64,000 nt of DNA from Leidyana gryllorum EB-2025a (GCA_048772705.1 JBLWGC010000041.1:62001-126000); one strand, 5' to 3'. Counted from the stretch's first letter, positions 14,001 through 25,919 are shown. Program-made: numbers and translations. Notes: generated by a model from the letters alone, not told the origin.

Positions 14001-17000
14001 AAATGAAACCGTATGTCATCGGTTGGGTTGGCAAAGAAAAGACAAAGACTCAAGCGGTCGAAGCCGCTGGCGACCTCGCGACCTTTGATGACATTATGTT
14101 CTTCCCGTACAAGAAACAGCGGTATCTGCAGTAAGTCACTGGGTCGATCGATCGTTGTTAAAAAGAGATTGCGGTGCAGTCTCAAATTCAAGGAGAGCGC
14201 TCGTCTGGCCGTCGACCCGATGATTGGATCCGCAAAGATCGATTTGGACGAAGTCATCAACAACGAGGAAGGCGCCTGGTTCCCGGTTCAGTACCAACGT
14301 GATGGATACGACAGAGGAAACATGGACGTTTTCATCATGCCGTCGCGCGAGGTCGTCGACAAAGCATTCTGCCGCAGTCGACCCGTGGCACCGCTGGCAT
14401 CAGTGGCCAAGACAGAGCTCAAGTCAACCATTTCTGAAGGCACTGTCGACGATGTGGAGGATCTCGAGCTGATCACCAATAAGAATCCTGCGGTCCAATC
14501 GATCACCGTTCAGGTCGTCGACGGTTTTGACATCCCTCTCCCCAGCAAAGCCACCAAGATGCGACCATACGTCATTGGACGCATCGGTAAAGACAAGGTA
14601 AAGACACAGACGGTGGATTCCTTCGACAAGATGGCAAACTGGAACGACACTATGTACTTCCCCAACAAGAACTACCGCACTCTCCAGTAAGTACATATGC
14701 CATCCAGTCGCTTCGCTGACACTCCCATAATAGGCTCAAATTCAAGGAGAATGCTCGGTTGGCTATTGACCCAATGATCGGTACTGCCTCCATTGATCTC
14801 GAACCGCTGTACGCAACCCCCAACGAAGCGATGGATGTACCCGTCAAGTTCTACCGTAACGGAGCCTACGGAGGCACCGTCAACTGTCGCGTAGCCACCA
14901 GTACCAAACCGTGTTCCAAGGCTAACGTAGTTTCGGGTCCCGTTGTTCGCCGCCGCAGCTCAGTAAGCTTGGCTGGATCCGTTGTGGACTCGGCTGATGA
15001 AAGCATAACTCCATCCGCTGTCCAAACGGAGAACCGCAGCTACACCGTCAAGTTGATCGAAGCTCAGGGGCTCGCGAGATCTCCCAACGATGCGGATCGG
15101 GTCATCAATCCCTTCGTAATTGGAACCATCGGAAAGGATTCGTTGAGAAGTGCCACGGTGAAACAGGGCGGAGCTAATCCCCAGTTCACCGACGAGTTCG
15201 TCTACCCCTACAGACACCTGCGTAACCTCCAGTGAGTGGTGTCATCAAAGTGTTCAGCACCTGACTTGTCTCCTTCTCTCTTCTCGCAGCTTCAAAGTGA
15301 AGGACAATGCCCGTCTGCGTCGCGATCCGGTGCTCGGCGAGGGTGTCATCGCGCTGGACCAATATATTGACTCGCCGCAACCCGTTGTTCTGGATGTGCC
15401 ACTCCGCGCCCCGGATAGCGGGGCCGCTGCTGGCAAACTGAAGATTGAGATCAACCCGTCCCGCACGAGAGTGGAGAAGGCTTATCTCAAGGCACCTCCA
15501 GCGGCGATCCAGAGCTCTGCAAAAGCCGCCGTAGTGAATGAAGATGACGAATTGGCACCTTCTTTCGTGACTACGAAGAGTCGCAGTTTCAAGATGGAAG
15601 TCATCCGAGGCGCCAGTCTCCCACGTACCGCCAAGAATGACATTCTGCAGCCGTTCGTTGAGGTTACCTTCGGAGGCACTCGTCTTAAGACCAATACCGT
15701 CAAGGACGGCGGAGCAGATGCAGCTTTTGGAGACCGTCTGTACTATCCGTACCACAAATACAGAAGTGTGCACTTCAAGGTGAAGGACAACGCAAGACTG
15801 GCCAGGGATCCGGTGGTGGGCACCGGCAAGTTGGTGATCGACGAACTCATCAATGCTGAGAATCCTCAAGAAGTCGAAGTCAAACTTACCAATCCGGACA
15901 ACCACCGATCCGCGGGCAGTCTCTGGATTAAGTTTAGCCCAAGTGTGGACCGCGTGGAGAAGGCGTACCATGTGCCACCAGCGCAGAAATTGAGCAGTGT
16001 GGAGAAATCGGGCATGGAGCTCAGCAGTGGAGCCGACTTTAGCGATGAGGAGGACCTCACTGCTTCGGCAATCTTCAGTGCAAACAAATCGTTTGTCGTC
16101 GAGGTCCAAGGGGCCACTGCGCTGAACGTTGCTGGCCGCCAGGCCCAGGCACCCTTCATCTACTTGAAGAGCGGCAAGGAGCGACTGCGCTCCCAGACTG
16201 TCCCGGGACGGTTCCAGGTCGAATTTGGCGACAAGATGTACTTCCCGTACCGTAACTTCAAGTCACTGCACGTTAAAGCAAAAGATAACCGACGTATGAA
16301 CAGAGACCCGACAATCGGAACCGGAGTCATTGATATGGACAACTTTATCAATGACGAGCCCAAGACTGTGGAGGTCCCGTTGGTGACCGCTAAGGGCATC
16401 AAGGCTGGAAGTGTGCGTCTCCTTATTTCCCCGAGTGCTAACAAGGTGGAAAAGGCCTTCGTGATTCACCCAGAGAGTCACGCTGTGGAGGATCTGAACG
16501 CTGGAGCCGCTGTAGTGAGCAGTGCCAAGACCATCAAGGTCGAGATCATCGAGACTAAAGACCTCCCACCCTCGACCGACAACAAGATACTGCAACCTTT
16601 CATCCAAGGAAGGCACGGAAAGAGCAAAGTGAAGACTTCAACTGCCAAAGACGGAGGATCCAATCCCGAAATCAATGACATTATGTTCTTCCCTTACCAG
16701 AATATGCGATATTTGGGTCTGGAAATCAAAGATAATGTCAACTTTGCTCGCGATCCCGTAGTGGCTCGGGGAGCCATCGATTTGGATCCTCTGGTCACCA
16801 GCCATGAGATTCACGAGGTCACTGTCCCGCTGACCCGCATGAACTTGTCGGAAGACGAAAATGCCAATAAGCAGAACAGCTATGGTGGTCTCCTTCGAGC
16901 TCGTATCACGCCACTAAGCAGCGATTGTGGAGGAAAAGCGTATGTGGTCACGCCGAGCAATGTTAGCCGAGCCGCCAAGGAAGCTGTCAGTGATGACGAG

Positions 17001-18938
17001 GATGAATGGAACGTTCGAGTGTCTCAAGCCGCTAGCGAAATCGAGAGTTTCCGCATAGAGTTCGCCAACGCGTGCGATATTCCTCCCAGTCGCAAGAATA
17101 ATATCTTGCAGCCATACATCATTGGACATTGCGGAAAGAACAGACTCCGCACGAGCACTGTGGTCAATGGAGGGTCCAACTGCGTCTTTGGGGATATCAT
17201 GGAGTTCCCTCAGCAACAGTACCGATATGTGACTCTCAAAGTGAAGGACAACGCCAAGATGGCTCGCGATCCTATCGTGGCTTGGGGCACAATCGATTTG
17301 GAGCGCCTTCTGCGTCGGGCTGAGCGTGAGAAGGGCACAGACTCGAGACACTTTGAGCCCATTGATGTCACTGTCGATCTGAGTACTGAAAAGTCGCCTG
17401 ATGCTGGAGTTCCAGCCGGGTTCTTAAACGTCCGGCTGATTCCTCAGGCGTTCCCCATCAAGGAGGCCCGTGTCTTCAGTCCGAACAAGACTGGGGCTGG
17501 CAGTGCTGAGGTCGTCGACGAAGCATTGGTGCCCAGTGAGGTCGTATCGACTTATCAAGGATTCTCCCTCGAGGTTGTTAACGGCCACAAACTCAAGAAT
17601 CCCAAACCCACCTTTGACACATTGGATCCGTACATTGTCATCCGTTTCGGTGGCGAAGAGCTCCGAGGAGCGGTGATCAAAGACGGTGGCGACAACCCCG
17701 ACTTTAACCAGTCATTCACTTTCGGATGGAAGACCTTCAAGAACATGGTGATATATGTCTTCGACAAGGCACATCTGTCGCGTGACCCGCTCATCGGTGC
17801 TGCGAAGGTCAATATGGACTTCTACGGCTGTGCTGAAGCTCCCATCCATCTGATCAAACTGCAACTCCGAGACAAGAGGGGTCGGGTCAGTGGATATCTC
17901 AACTGCAAGTTGAACTTGACAAAGGATGTGGAACCCGCCACTCTGGTGCCCACTGTCAAATTCATGGAAGACTCTGATCCCTTCAAGTCCTTCGACCTGC
18001 GACTCAAGAATGGTGAGAAGATTGTCAATAAACAGAGGAAAGAGGGTCTCGTGAGCCCTTACGTCCGCATTCGATTCGGTAACACCGATATCAATAGCGC
18101 CGTCGTGGTCAATGGTGGCCCCAATCCACAATTTGATCATGTCTTCAACATCCCGAAATGTGGAGCAAAACTTCTGGTTCTTGAGTGCCACGATGTACGT
18201 CAAGATGCTGAGGATCAAATCATTGGTTACGGTTTCGCTGATTACATGGCTTTCGTCGACTCCCCAGAGAAAACAATGCCCGTCAAGGTCAAACTCGTTG
18301 ATGGCCCCACCGACACCGGAGTGCTCAACATTGTTTTGTCCAAGTCCCCCGAGCGGTCCACCGTTGCGACCATCAAGTCTGCTCATGAGAGCTATGTGCC
18401 AAAGACTGTGCTTCCAGTTGACATTATGGACGACAGTTCGGAAGCAGATAGTGACGATGATGCCGAGGTCGATTACATATATCCTCCAACTGATTGGAAC
18501 AGCGTGCACCTCAGCATCGAGAGAGCAGAAGGCCTCCGAGGCTCCGGACCCGGTGGAGCTCTGATGATGAGACTTGACCCCCTCCTCACCGTCCGGCTAC
18601 ACCGTCTCGAGCTCGAGAGTGACGTGTTCAAAGGATTCACTCCCCAATTCAACTCCACCTTCTCATTCCCGTACAACAACGAAGCCAAGATCAGTATCAA
18701 AGCTTTCGATCACGAGCCGTGGAGAGCAAACCGCGAACTGGGCTATGCTCAGCTCAAATTACAGCACTTCTTGGGTGATCAGTCTCAACAGCATACCACG
18801 AGCAAACTCGAAATCCCCTTGGTCAACCGCAAGGGTAAACCAGCTGGTACTCTTTTCGGTCAGATCCGTCTGTCGAAGATGGAGATCGATGAACCAGCGG
18901 TCATCATGATGAGAAAAGGAGCCAGAGTCGTTGAGTAG
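5040..18938 (+). CDS. Giant protein of about 27 tandem C2-like domains
   Basis: Eleven exons: 5040-5380, 5571-6289, 6344-7121, 7166-10561, 10621-12036, 12085-12549, 12605-13564, 13621-14130, 14180-14686, 14734-15231, 15290-18938. Together they give 13,239 nt (4,412 residues, all in frame). By eye I count 27 modules of about 150 residues. Each follows the C2 pattern: a hydrophobic first strand, (Q/K/D)P(F/Y)V(I), GKDKLRT, FGDxMxFPY, then VKDNARLARDPxVGxAxIDLDxYI. The first calcium-loop Asp (DPY) is kept only in a few modules (near 8460 and 17625); most have QPF, KPY or SPF, so most are unlikely to bind calcium in the usual way. No signal peptide or TM segment is seen, nor any other domain. Acidic Ser/Asp linkers separate modules. 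Likely role is membrane/lipid or scaffold binding, possibly cortical; this is inference. Confidence 0.9.
5381..5570 (+). other. Intron 1 of the C2 gene with (TA)n microsatellite
   Basis: GTGAGA donor at 5381, GCAG acceptor ending at 5570. At 190 nt it is the longest intron of this gene; all others are 44-59 nt. It holds a TA repeat at 5438-5454. Splicing restores the frame as PRLR-FLLVDTT within the first C2-like module. Confidence 0.85.
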
Positions 18939-19028
18939 TGAGCCAATTGCTGACGCATTTTTGGTGAGACGGTCGGTTAGCATTCAAGAATATACCTCTG
19001 TCTCCTGATGTTTGAACAGACGAACGGA

Positions 19029-19042
19029 ACACACATGTGTGT
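19029..19042. repeat. 14-bp perfect palindrome (CA)3/(TG)3 type
   Basis: ACACACATGTGTGT between the converging ends of the C2 gene and the small membrane protein gene. Similar palindromes occur in introns elsewhere in the window. Confidence 0.6.
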
Positions 19043-19071
19043 CTGAATGCTTGTTTGAGCTTCCGCACTTT

Positions 19072-19416
19072 TCATTGAATTGCTTCTCGATAATCTTCGC
19101 TGTCTGTAGATACATAGGAGCCTCTTGACCGGCGGTTGTCGTCGATTTGAAACTGCCGTATCTTTCGGGTGCGTTCAGCACAGCAGCACGATGCAAGACA
19201 GCCCATTGCACACATACTGACTATGAACCCTATGGTCATCGCATAGAAAGGAAAGTATGGCCACGCAGCTATGGTTGACACCTTGTCTATAATAGCAGCG
19301 AAAAATGGGAAACTACCATGGTTCTCAGCGGCCTCCTGCTGAAGGGCTCGTAAATGACTGGTCGCCGACGCCACAGTTAGTACTGTCATTATAATCCACC
19401 AGGAGCAGAATCTCAT
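19072..19416 (-). CDS. Small single-pass membrane protein with Cys-rich cytosolic stretch
   Basis: Intronless 114-residue protein that I do not recognise. Residues 1-20 look like a signal peptide (MRFCSWWIIMTVLTVASATS). A second hydrophobic span of about 25 residues (FPFYAMTIGFIVSMCAMGC) precedes a cluster LASCCCAERTRK, a likely S-palmitoylation site next to basic residues. The tail is Ser/Arg rich. Predicted topology is type I with a short outside part. It ends opposite the end of the C2 gene and lies just downstream of the alveolin gene on the same strand (72 bp). Confidence 0.6.
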   Translation of the reverse strand: MRFCSWWIIMTVLTVASATSHLRALQQEAAENHGSFPFFAAIIDKVSTIAAWPYFPFYAMTIGFIVSMCAMGCLASCCCAERTRKIRQFQIDDNRRSRGSYVSTDSEDYREAIQ

Positions 19417-19488
19417 TGGCAGCTATTGTTTGGATTGTCTGCTGTTAATCAGACTGCTGACTCCCTAACGAATCGATCAAGTAGGAAA

Positions 19489-20460
19489 TCAGAATCGGCG
19501 GCTAGCGTTGGGACCCTTTGCGCGTTTACGTTCAGGGGAATTCTTTGGTATGTTAAAGTAGGCGTGATGCTCTTTATAGTACCGGGCAGCGGATTCGTCT
19601 TGTCCGAAGAGAGCCGCTTGAGACATCCCAAGCCAAGAACCGTTAAATTCAGAAGAAGGGACTCCGCGTGTGTTTGTCACAGCATCCTGAACATTTGCGG
19701 GGAGGAAGGGTCGAGGGGGCGGATACGGCCGACCGGTCACAGGTCCCCTGGGAGGAACAATAACAACGTTCTCATGGACGGGGGGGATGGGCCGACCGGC
19801 ATAGTCGGTAATATATAGTTCACGAACATGTTCTTCAGCCAAGTGACGGTTCATGCCTTTGATCAAGCCATTGTATTCAGGTGCAGAAACTTGGATATAT
19901 TTATGAGTATCAGAAACTTTGCCACCAAAGATCAATGTGCTCGGCACCGGTTTAGGGATTGGCACCACAACTTTCATTAGAACTGGATCGTAGTCAAGAG
20001 CTGAGATGTAGTGCGGATCCGGAATAGATCGAATGACGGGACGAACAATTTGAGCCACGACGCTAGCTGTTTGTTTGTCATGGTAGATAGGTACCGTCCG
20101 CCGGTTTTCGATCCGTACTTGCCGTGGTAACTCGATTATTTCCCCTGGGACTTCAACAATCTCCTCGCGTGTCACGATCTCAACCTTAGGTACTTCCTTG
20201 ACAACCTCAAGGGGGACCTGAATGACTTCGTGCTTTGGTACGTGGCGTACCACTTCCTGCTCAATTATCTTTTCAACTTCCTTGGTCACATGGTGTGTTT
20301 CCACTACGTCAATGACTTTGGGCACCTCTATGATCTCGATCTTTGGAACACGTTTCTCGACCTCAACAATCTGTACTTTGGGCACCCTGACTTCCCGCCA
20401 TTCGACTGTCGGGACCTCTACGTAGCGAACTGAAACCCCATCGTCCTCAGTAGTCGACAT
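19489..20460 (-). CDS. Alveolin (inner membrane complex/pellicle protein)
   Basis: Intronless, 323 residues from the ATG at 20460. Residues from about 10 to 115 are alveolin repeats: short EVPKV/VxVPKxE units such as VEVPTVEWREVRVPKVQIVEVEK, EIIEVPKVIDVVETHH, VRHVPKHEVIQVPLEV and IVEVPGEIIELP. This Val/Pro/Glu/Lys repeat defines the cytoskeletal network under the alveolar sacs. The C-terminal half is non-repetitive with a Pro-rich stretch (PPRGPVTGRPYPPPRPFLP). It has no signal peptide or TM. This gene is the main taxonomic marker in the window. An upstream in-frame non-ATG extension exists but is unlikely to be used. Confidence 0.92.
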   Translation of the reverse strand: MSTTEDDGVSVRYVEVPTVEWREVRVPKVQIVEVEKRVPKIEIIEVPKVIDVVETHHVTKEVEKIIEQEVVRHVPKHEVIQVPLEVVKEVPKVEIVTREEIVEVPGEIIELPRQVRIENRRTVPIYHDKQTASVVAQIVRPVIRSIPDPHYISALDYDPVLMKVVVPIPKPVPSTLIFGGKVSDTHKYIQVSAPEYNGLIKGMNRHLAEEHVRELYITDYAGRPIPPVHENVVIVPPRGPVTGRPYPPPRPFLPANVQDAVTNTRGVPSSEFNGSWLGMSQAALFGQDESAARYYKEHHAYFNIPKNSPERKRAKGPNASRRF

Positions 20461-20513
20461 GGTGGTAACACAGGAAAACAAACCAGTTCAAAAACCCAAC
20501 TTTATTATTCACA

Positions 20514-21321
20514 TCAAGCATGCAGGCGCACGGACTTATTGGAGGAATCCCAGCTACCTATGAGCTCCACCCTGAATTCGCCCATTGCTAGGCCTAATTG
20601 CCTCTGTCGAAGAAGAAGAACAAGATACAGATTCGCACACATGTGTGGTACCTACCAGAATGCGTGCTGCGTTGGCACTGAGTGGCTCGCCACCTCGGCA
20701 CACCACAAAATCCCCCTGAAGTGCTATCTTCCCGTCTACCAAAGCTGTGGGCATGCCTAAGCTTCTCAACAGAGGTTCCAAAGAATGTGGAAGATGGTTT
20801 AAAGCATCCAGCCCAGCTTCGAGCTCCACTGTGCCTTTGGCAATGTCTCCAGCGCGGGCATAAGTCTCTGTTTGAGCTTCTAGCAGCTTCTCTGTGACTC
20901 CATTGGCGTCTTCGTTGGTGATCAGCAGAGCCGCCGAACCAGTCAACAACTAGGGAGCATTTTGGAAAAGGCGCCCCTCTATACAGTATAGCTTACCCCA
21001 GAGAGTTTGTATAGATTTGGGAGGGTGGAGGTCTCTTTGGTGGTACCGATGGCAACTTGCATGACACGGTTGCGAGTGGCGTACATTCTGAAGCAGTTTG
21101 TCTGACTTAAGAATGAGGTGAAGAGCGTACCTGCCGGGTTTGAGTTGCTCCCGGAGCGCTTGTAAGTGCACGTTCTCGCCATTGACTATTCTGAGCACAT
21201 GACAATATCTATTGCCCTTGAGCAATTCCCGGATGTTTTCTATGGCTTCCGACTTGTTGGCCTTAGTCTTCTTGGTGACCTTGGTCAAATTGACCACCTT
21301 GACACGTTTGGATTTGGGCAT
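20514..21321 (-). CDS. MRTO4: MRT4-like ribosome assembly factor (uL10/P0 family)
   Basis: Nucleolar placeholder for the stalk protein P0 on pre-60S particles. Starts MPKSKRVKVVNLTKVTKKTKANK, the MRT4 signature start. Four exons: RMYATRNRVMQVAIG after intron 1, LLTGSAALLITNED after intron 2, then ARAGDIAKGTVELEAG and LPHSLEPLLRSLGMPTALVDGKI. The last exon (about 20603-20514) gives LRQLGLAMGEFRVELIGSWDS, matching the family C-terminus. The third intron (20604-20656) contains a CACACATGTGTG palindrome. Divergent from the ADCK2-like gene, with only 28 bp between start codons. Confidence 0.93.
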
Positions 21322-21349
21322 AGCTGGTCAAAAGCAGGCGCAAAAAAAT
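21322..21349. promoter_or_regulatory. 28-bp spacer between divergent start codons
   Basis: The whole distance between the MRT4 and ADCK2-like ATGs. It contains GGTCAAAA (21326-21333) and a run of seven A (21342-21348). Any promoter must overlap the genes or be this element itself. Confidence 0.55.
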
Positions 21350-23268
21350 ATGCATCGCCTCGATGCGGTGCTGCTTGAGATTGTGGACAGACTCGCGTTC
21401 TGCAAGAACCTGGCAATAAGGTCAGTATGTCTGGCACCATTGGTGGCAACGGCTCCATTGGTGGGCGCCCATTTGGTGCCGAGTGCGATGGAGGAGGCCT
21501 GGTGGCGGAGATTATGTTGTGAGATCAGCAACTTTGGGCCCACCAGCGTAAAGTTCCTACAATGGGCGTCTACCCGCAAGGACCTTTTCCCCCCTGCTTT
21601 TTGCGAGCACTTGGCAAAATACCAGGATAAGGTACCTCTGGAGGCGTTCCCTTTCTTTTGCACGCACTTCTGGGATGCGATAGATTCCCATCACCGTATT
21701 GGATATATACAGCCCTGGGCTTGCGGTTCAGGTAGTGTGGCGCAGGTTTACCCAACTCTCCTGCCTGCTGAGGAGGCTGCAAACCCCGCCCTCTTCACCG
21801 AAGGGGTAGCAAAACTTCTTCGGTACCAGATAGAACGTCGCATCCGGACAGGTATGAATCGGTCCCAGATGAGAATCCCCAAACTGTCCTTCTGTCCACT
21901 GTAATAAAACCGCCATCTGACAATCACCAACGAAACAGCCCCCCACACTTATGCGCTTGACACTTATCAGACTTGACATGGATGGACCGAGTTGCTAATT
22001 TGATCGAGAAGCTATCGGGGGTCCATGGCGAATGGTTACCCTTGCGCGCCGGGTGAGTCTCTCTCTAATGTGCGCTTCATCGGTGTTGATGCGCACTCTC
22101 AACACATCCCACACATCCGCGTCCTCACCTTGCACAGAGTGCAGCAGTTTGGCAGTCTGGTCTTGCCTCAATGCGATCTATTGAGGGAAGCTCGGGCTAT
22201 GCAGCAGTTCGAGAAAAACTTCTGTAATAGAGCTTCTCGCCGCTTGCTACGCCGATCGGGTGGAGTCTTGGTAGTCCCTCGAGTCCACGCTCAGTTGTCC
22301 ACCATGTTTGCCTTGTTCGAAAGCCGCGAGAAAGGAATGTCTTTCGAAAAGTGGCTCGCACACAGCATTGAGCTCCGAAAGGCTGCCTCCCTGCGCGATG
22401 ACTCCAACGTATCCGACCCCGAAGGTTCTCAGGCCGCCTGGAAAGCTCGCCTGGAACCAATAGTCTCTAGGTGTGTACAATTCTTCTATGACACCGGTAA
22501 CGTGTCTGAGTCTCGATTGGCACACATGGGAGTGAACATGTTTCTCCAAATGCTAATCAATGATAACTTTGTCCACACTGATTTGCATCCGGGTAATCTA
22601 TTAATCCGAATGAGGCCTCGGACATCGGAGGAGCGCGGGAAATGGAGAATCTGGCGGGGATGGCTGGATCGTCGCAGAGGCGATATCATTGAATTGGTGT
22701 TACTAGACGGTGGTTTGACAACTACTTTGGCACCCAGGGACAGAACCAACTTTCTCGACCTGTTTCGAGCTGTTGCCTTTGGAGAGGGCTATAAAGCCGG
22801 CCAACTATTGCTCAAACGCGCGAAACGACAAGCGTGCAAAGACGAGCACGGCTTCTGTTGTGCAGTCGCCAGTTTAGTCGCACGATATGTTGGGCCGCCC
22901 ATAAGCATCACCGATCTAGTGAGTGCAACAACTTTGAGTGTGTGTCAAGATGTGTGCTATTTATGTCTCCGTGTCTGTCCGAGTGGTCTCCTAAATTGCT
23001 GCTATCTTCCAATGTCTGCCAGAATCGAGGAGCACTCAAAAGGTTCACCATTGAGAATTTGAGGATGGGAGATGTGTTACAAGATATAATGAGTTGTTCG
23101 TTGAACTATCGAGTAGAGCTGGATCCCGCTTTTGTTGGAGTAATGCTCGCGACAGTGGTGTTGGAAGGCGTGGGTCGCACATTGGATCCAACTATTGACC
23201 TGTTGGCGGCCGCCCGACCTTTCCTCAGTTCTCTGCTGTTGAGTCAGAGCACAAACCAAACTAGTTAG
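21350..23268 (+). CDS. ABC1/UbiB-family atypical kinase, ADCK2-like
   Basis: Mitochondrial family linked to coenzyme Q biosynthesis. Exon 1 shows the family entry motif FGPTSVKFLQWASTRKDLFP with VPLEAF, then GSGSVAQVY (nucleotide loop). Later exons show LPQCDLLREARAMQQFEKNF, the catalytic VHTDLHPGNLL and the metal-binding LLDGG (DFG equivalent, here D-G-G). The C-terminal exon ends in FLSSLLLSQSTNQTS. The KxGQ motif reads KFLQ, so the usual Gly-Gln is altered to Leu-Gln. The N-terminus is short, with no clear targeting peptide before the hydrophobic stretch AIRSVCLAPLVATAPLV. Intron ends between exons 2 and 3 are approximate. Confidence 0.85.
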
Positions 23269-23558
23269 ACAGCGACAAAAGGCGGGACATATTGACTGAC
23301 CAGAAGACACTGCCGGCGTAGTAAGGCTTCCTTCTCAAATTAGTAGTTAGCTTTCGAGGTTTGGGCGCCAGGCAAAGCATAAATCCGGAACCTTGGCTCT
23401 GTTCTCCCCCAGGGACGTCCTTGCGGACGTGGTGTGCGGTAAACTATAAAATGACGGCCCTGGCGAGCAGCTGGAGGGAAGGGGGTGACTGTTAAGGGTA
23501 AACGGCTGGCAGCAGCGTACCTCCTGGGGGGGTGGCGTATGATATGCCAGGATCGGGC

Positions 23559-25869
23559 TCATCTGGCAGCTCGTATCGAGCCTTCTCGCGCAGCAGATAA
23601 CTGTAGCGGGCGAATAAGTCTGAAGTAGTCAGCGACATGCGGCCACTCCATGCACCCTTTCCATCAGTCCTAACCACTCATGTGGCACTTCGCCCTCATT
23701 CTCTTCCCTCCGTAATTCGATTATTCGTCTGAGGTTATCCAGGAGGCCGCACATGTACTCGGCATTAGAGACGAAGAACTCGTGTTTGACAGTAAACAGC
23801 AACCGAAACGTCCACAGCAAGCCATTAGCTGCGACGAGGGGCTGGAGAAAAGGGTTTGAGAGTGTGTCGATGATACTTTGATGACTCACATTCCGTTCGA
23901 CGTCATCTCGATATAACATGGCGGCAAACCTTCGATCGCGTGCAACGTCGATGGCTTGTTCGCCTGTAATTGGCCTCTGTGGCAGCAGGCGAGATGGGGT
24001 TTGATAAGTGAAGCCGTCACCGCTTACCTCATGTAGGTTCCATCGCATCATTTCGGTCTCGACCAACTCCCGCTGTGCCCATGCCAACATACCAAAGGGC
24101 ATGGGGTACACTGCAGGCCGGCGTTTGGTGCTAAAGTGGGTGACATATTGTGCTTACAGTGTCTGCAGAGTTTGATTTTGATCCTCAGGACATCGCAAAT
24201 ATTGTCAAAATCGTCGTGGGCCAGATCTTTCACGACGGCGTCGCATACACGAACAAGATAGTAATGACACCGCAATCGTTTGCCATGGTGACTCCGCAGA
24301 TTCGCGCAGAGAGACTTGAGATTTTCATCATCACCACTGTGAGCGGCCCAGAGACTCTCATCAAAATGCGTCAATTGCTTTATATCATTGATATCCGCTT
24401 TCGCTCCACACATCACACAAGTGTTGGCGGGAATACTCTGATACCACTCCTGAACGGTGGATGACCGCAAACTCTCCTCAAAATCGTTCACATTTCCTGT
24501 CGACCAGTCCACTGGGTACTCTTCCAGAGCCTCCAGACTCGGCAACACATCTTTCAGAGCTTCCAATTGTGTGTGGACCCCTTTGCTTTTCGATAACGCC
24601 ATTCTCTCCGTCGATGCCGCCGTGTGATTCAGAAAGAAGACACCTTTGGGACAATGCAGACAGCTGTATCCTCGAGAAATGTCCGCGATTGCGTCGCAGC
24701 GGACACATCGGCAGAGAAACTGTTTGGTATCCATCAATTCAGACCGTCTCCGCGTAGTGGGGAGGATCAAATCATCGTCACTCAGGTATGAAAGCGAGAT
24801 CTCCTCGCCAGCCCTGAAGGAGGAACGTTTGTCATTGGCACGAGGGAGTTACGTAAGGGAGGGGGGCACCGAGTGTGTTGTGGGCAGACGTACAGGTCGT
24901 CTGTTACTCGGAGGGGGTTTTCGCTTCTCACTCTATTGACAATCGGGCCACCATGACAAAGTCTCCCTGATCGTTGATGTGCCATACAGTGTTCGGCAAA
25001 CACGAGTGGGACGAAAAGGTCGGCAGGTAGAAAGTGTTATACGTTAAAGGCTCCCAGTCTCCTTCGAAGCAGTTGAGTACCCAAATCTTTGAGCTGCAGA
25101 TTGAAAGAGGCGACAGTGTAAAGTGTGAGAGCTCACCTGCAACGCCGAGTCGATTGACTCTGGGGCGAATGTCTCGCTCAATATTCTCCAGACTCTCTGG
25201 TCAACACTTTTTGGATCAATCCCAGAGGAGGGCAAGTTGCAGTCAAAGTGTTTGAGAATGCGGCGTGAAAGATGGACCGCCTGTTGACTTGGCTTCTCGT
25301 ACACCGGATGGAAGAACATTTGGAACAAAGACAAAGTTCGCTCGGGCAGCACCCGAACCGGGATATCCAGAAATCGGCGAATCTGCCAAACGACATCCTT
25401 CGATTGCGAATCGCCCGCGTCTGATCAGAGCACGAAATTTGGTCGTCCGGTAACGACAGAGACTCACTGGCAGTTACAGAGGCTTCTAAATACTCGCGGT
25501 CCTCCTCACTGAGTAGCGAGTTTACAGCACACCAATACCTGAATTGGGGGACGTTCCGGTCGAGAGACTTCTTCGTCACATACCACATTGTGCTGTAATC
25601 GAAATCTGGGTGATTGACCCATTGATCCAACAACTGATAAAAGGGATCCTCTTCATTAGCCGCAACCTGAACGAGCGGTTCCTCCGTGAAGACTATTTCG
25701 CCTGGCGCTACTGCACTGGTTCTGCCGAGTCGGTATCGATGGTATTGGGAGAGGCGGAGTCAAATACTCACGCGACGAGCACACGTCCTTTACCGGGACG
25801 CACTTCACACCGCACAGTGGTCTTTTGGCGTCGGGCGATATACTCATTGACGTATGCTACGTCCTTCAT
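23559..25869 (-). CDS. SET-domain protein, SMYD-like without recognisable MYND finger
   Basis: Predicted protein lysine methyltransferase. The ATG at 25869 gives MKDVAYVNEYIARRQK. SET-N follows: RPGKGRVLVA spliced to TSAVAPGEIVFTEEPLVQV. A long helical insertion replaces the usual MYND region (FDYSTMWYVTKKSLDRN, YWCAVNSLLSEEDREY). The SET core reads SSHSCLPNTVWHINDQGDFVMVARLSIE spliced to AGEEISLSYL, including the NHSC-like and GEEI motifs. A post-SET Cys group follows (CRCVRC ... CLHC, later CVMC, CRHC). The C-terminal half is helical, as in SMYD TPR-like regions. Six or more short introns. The last splice (GAAAG, 39-nt intron, A) ends the protein at 23559. A possible longer 3' end is not excluded. 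Confidence 0.8.
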
Positions 25870-25919
25870 TTTGGATGTTTTTTCATTGCTCGTCCTCTTC
25901 AAGCGGGTCAGGCGGCAGA

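Noticed and set aside
19426-19818. 130-codon open frame on the plus strand.
   Set aside because: Opposite the C-terminal half of the alveolin; no independent coding features.
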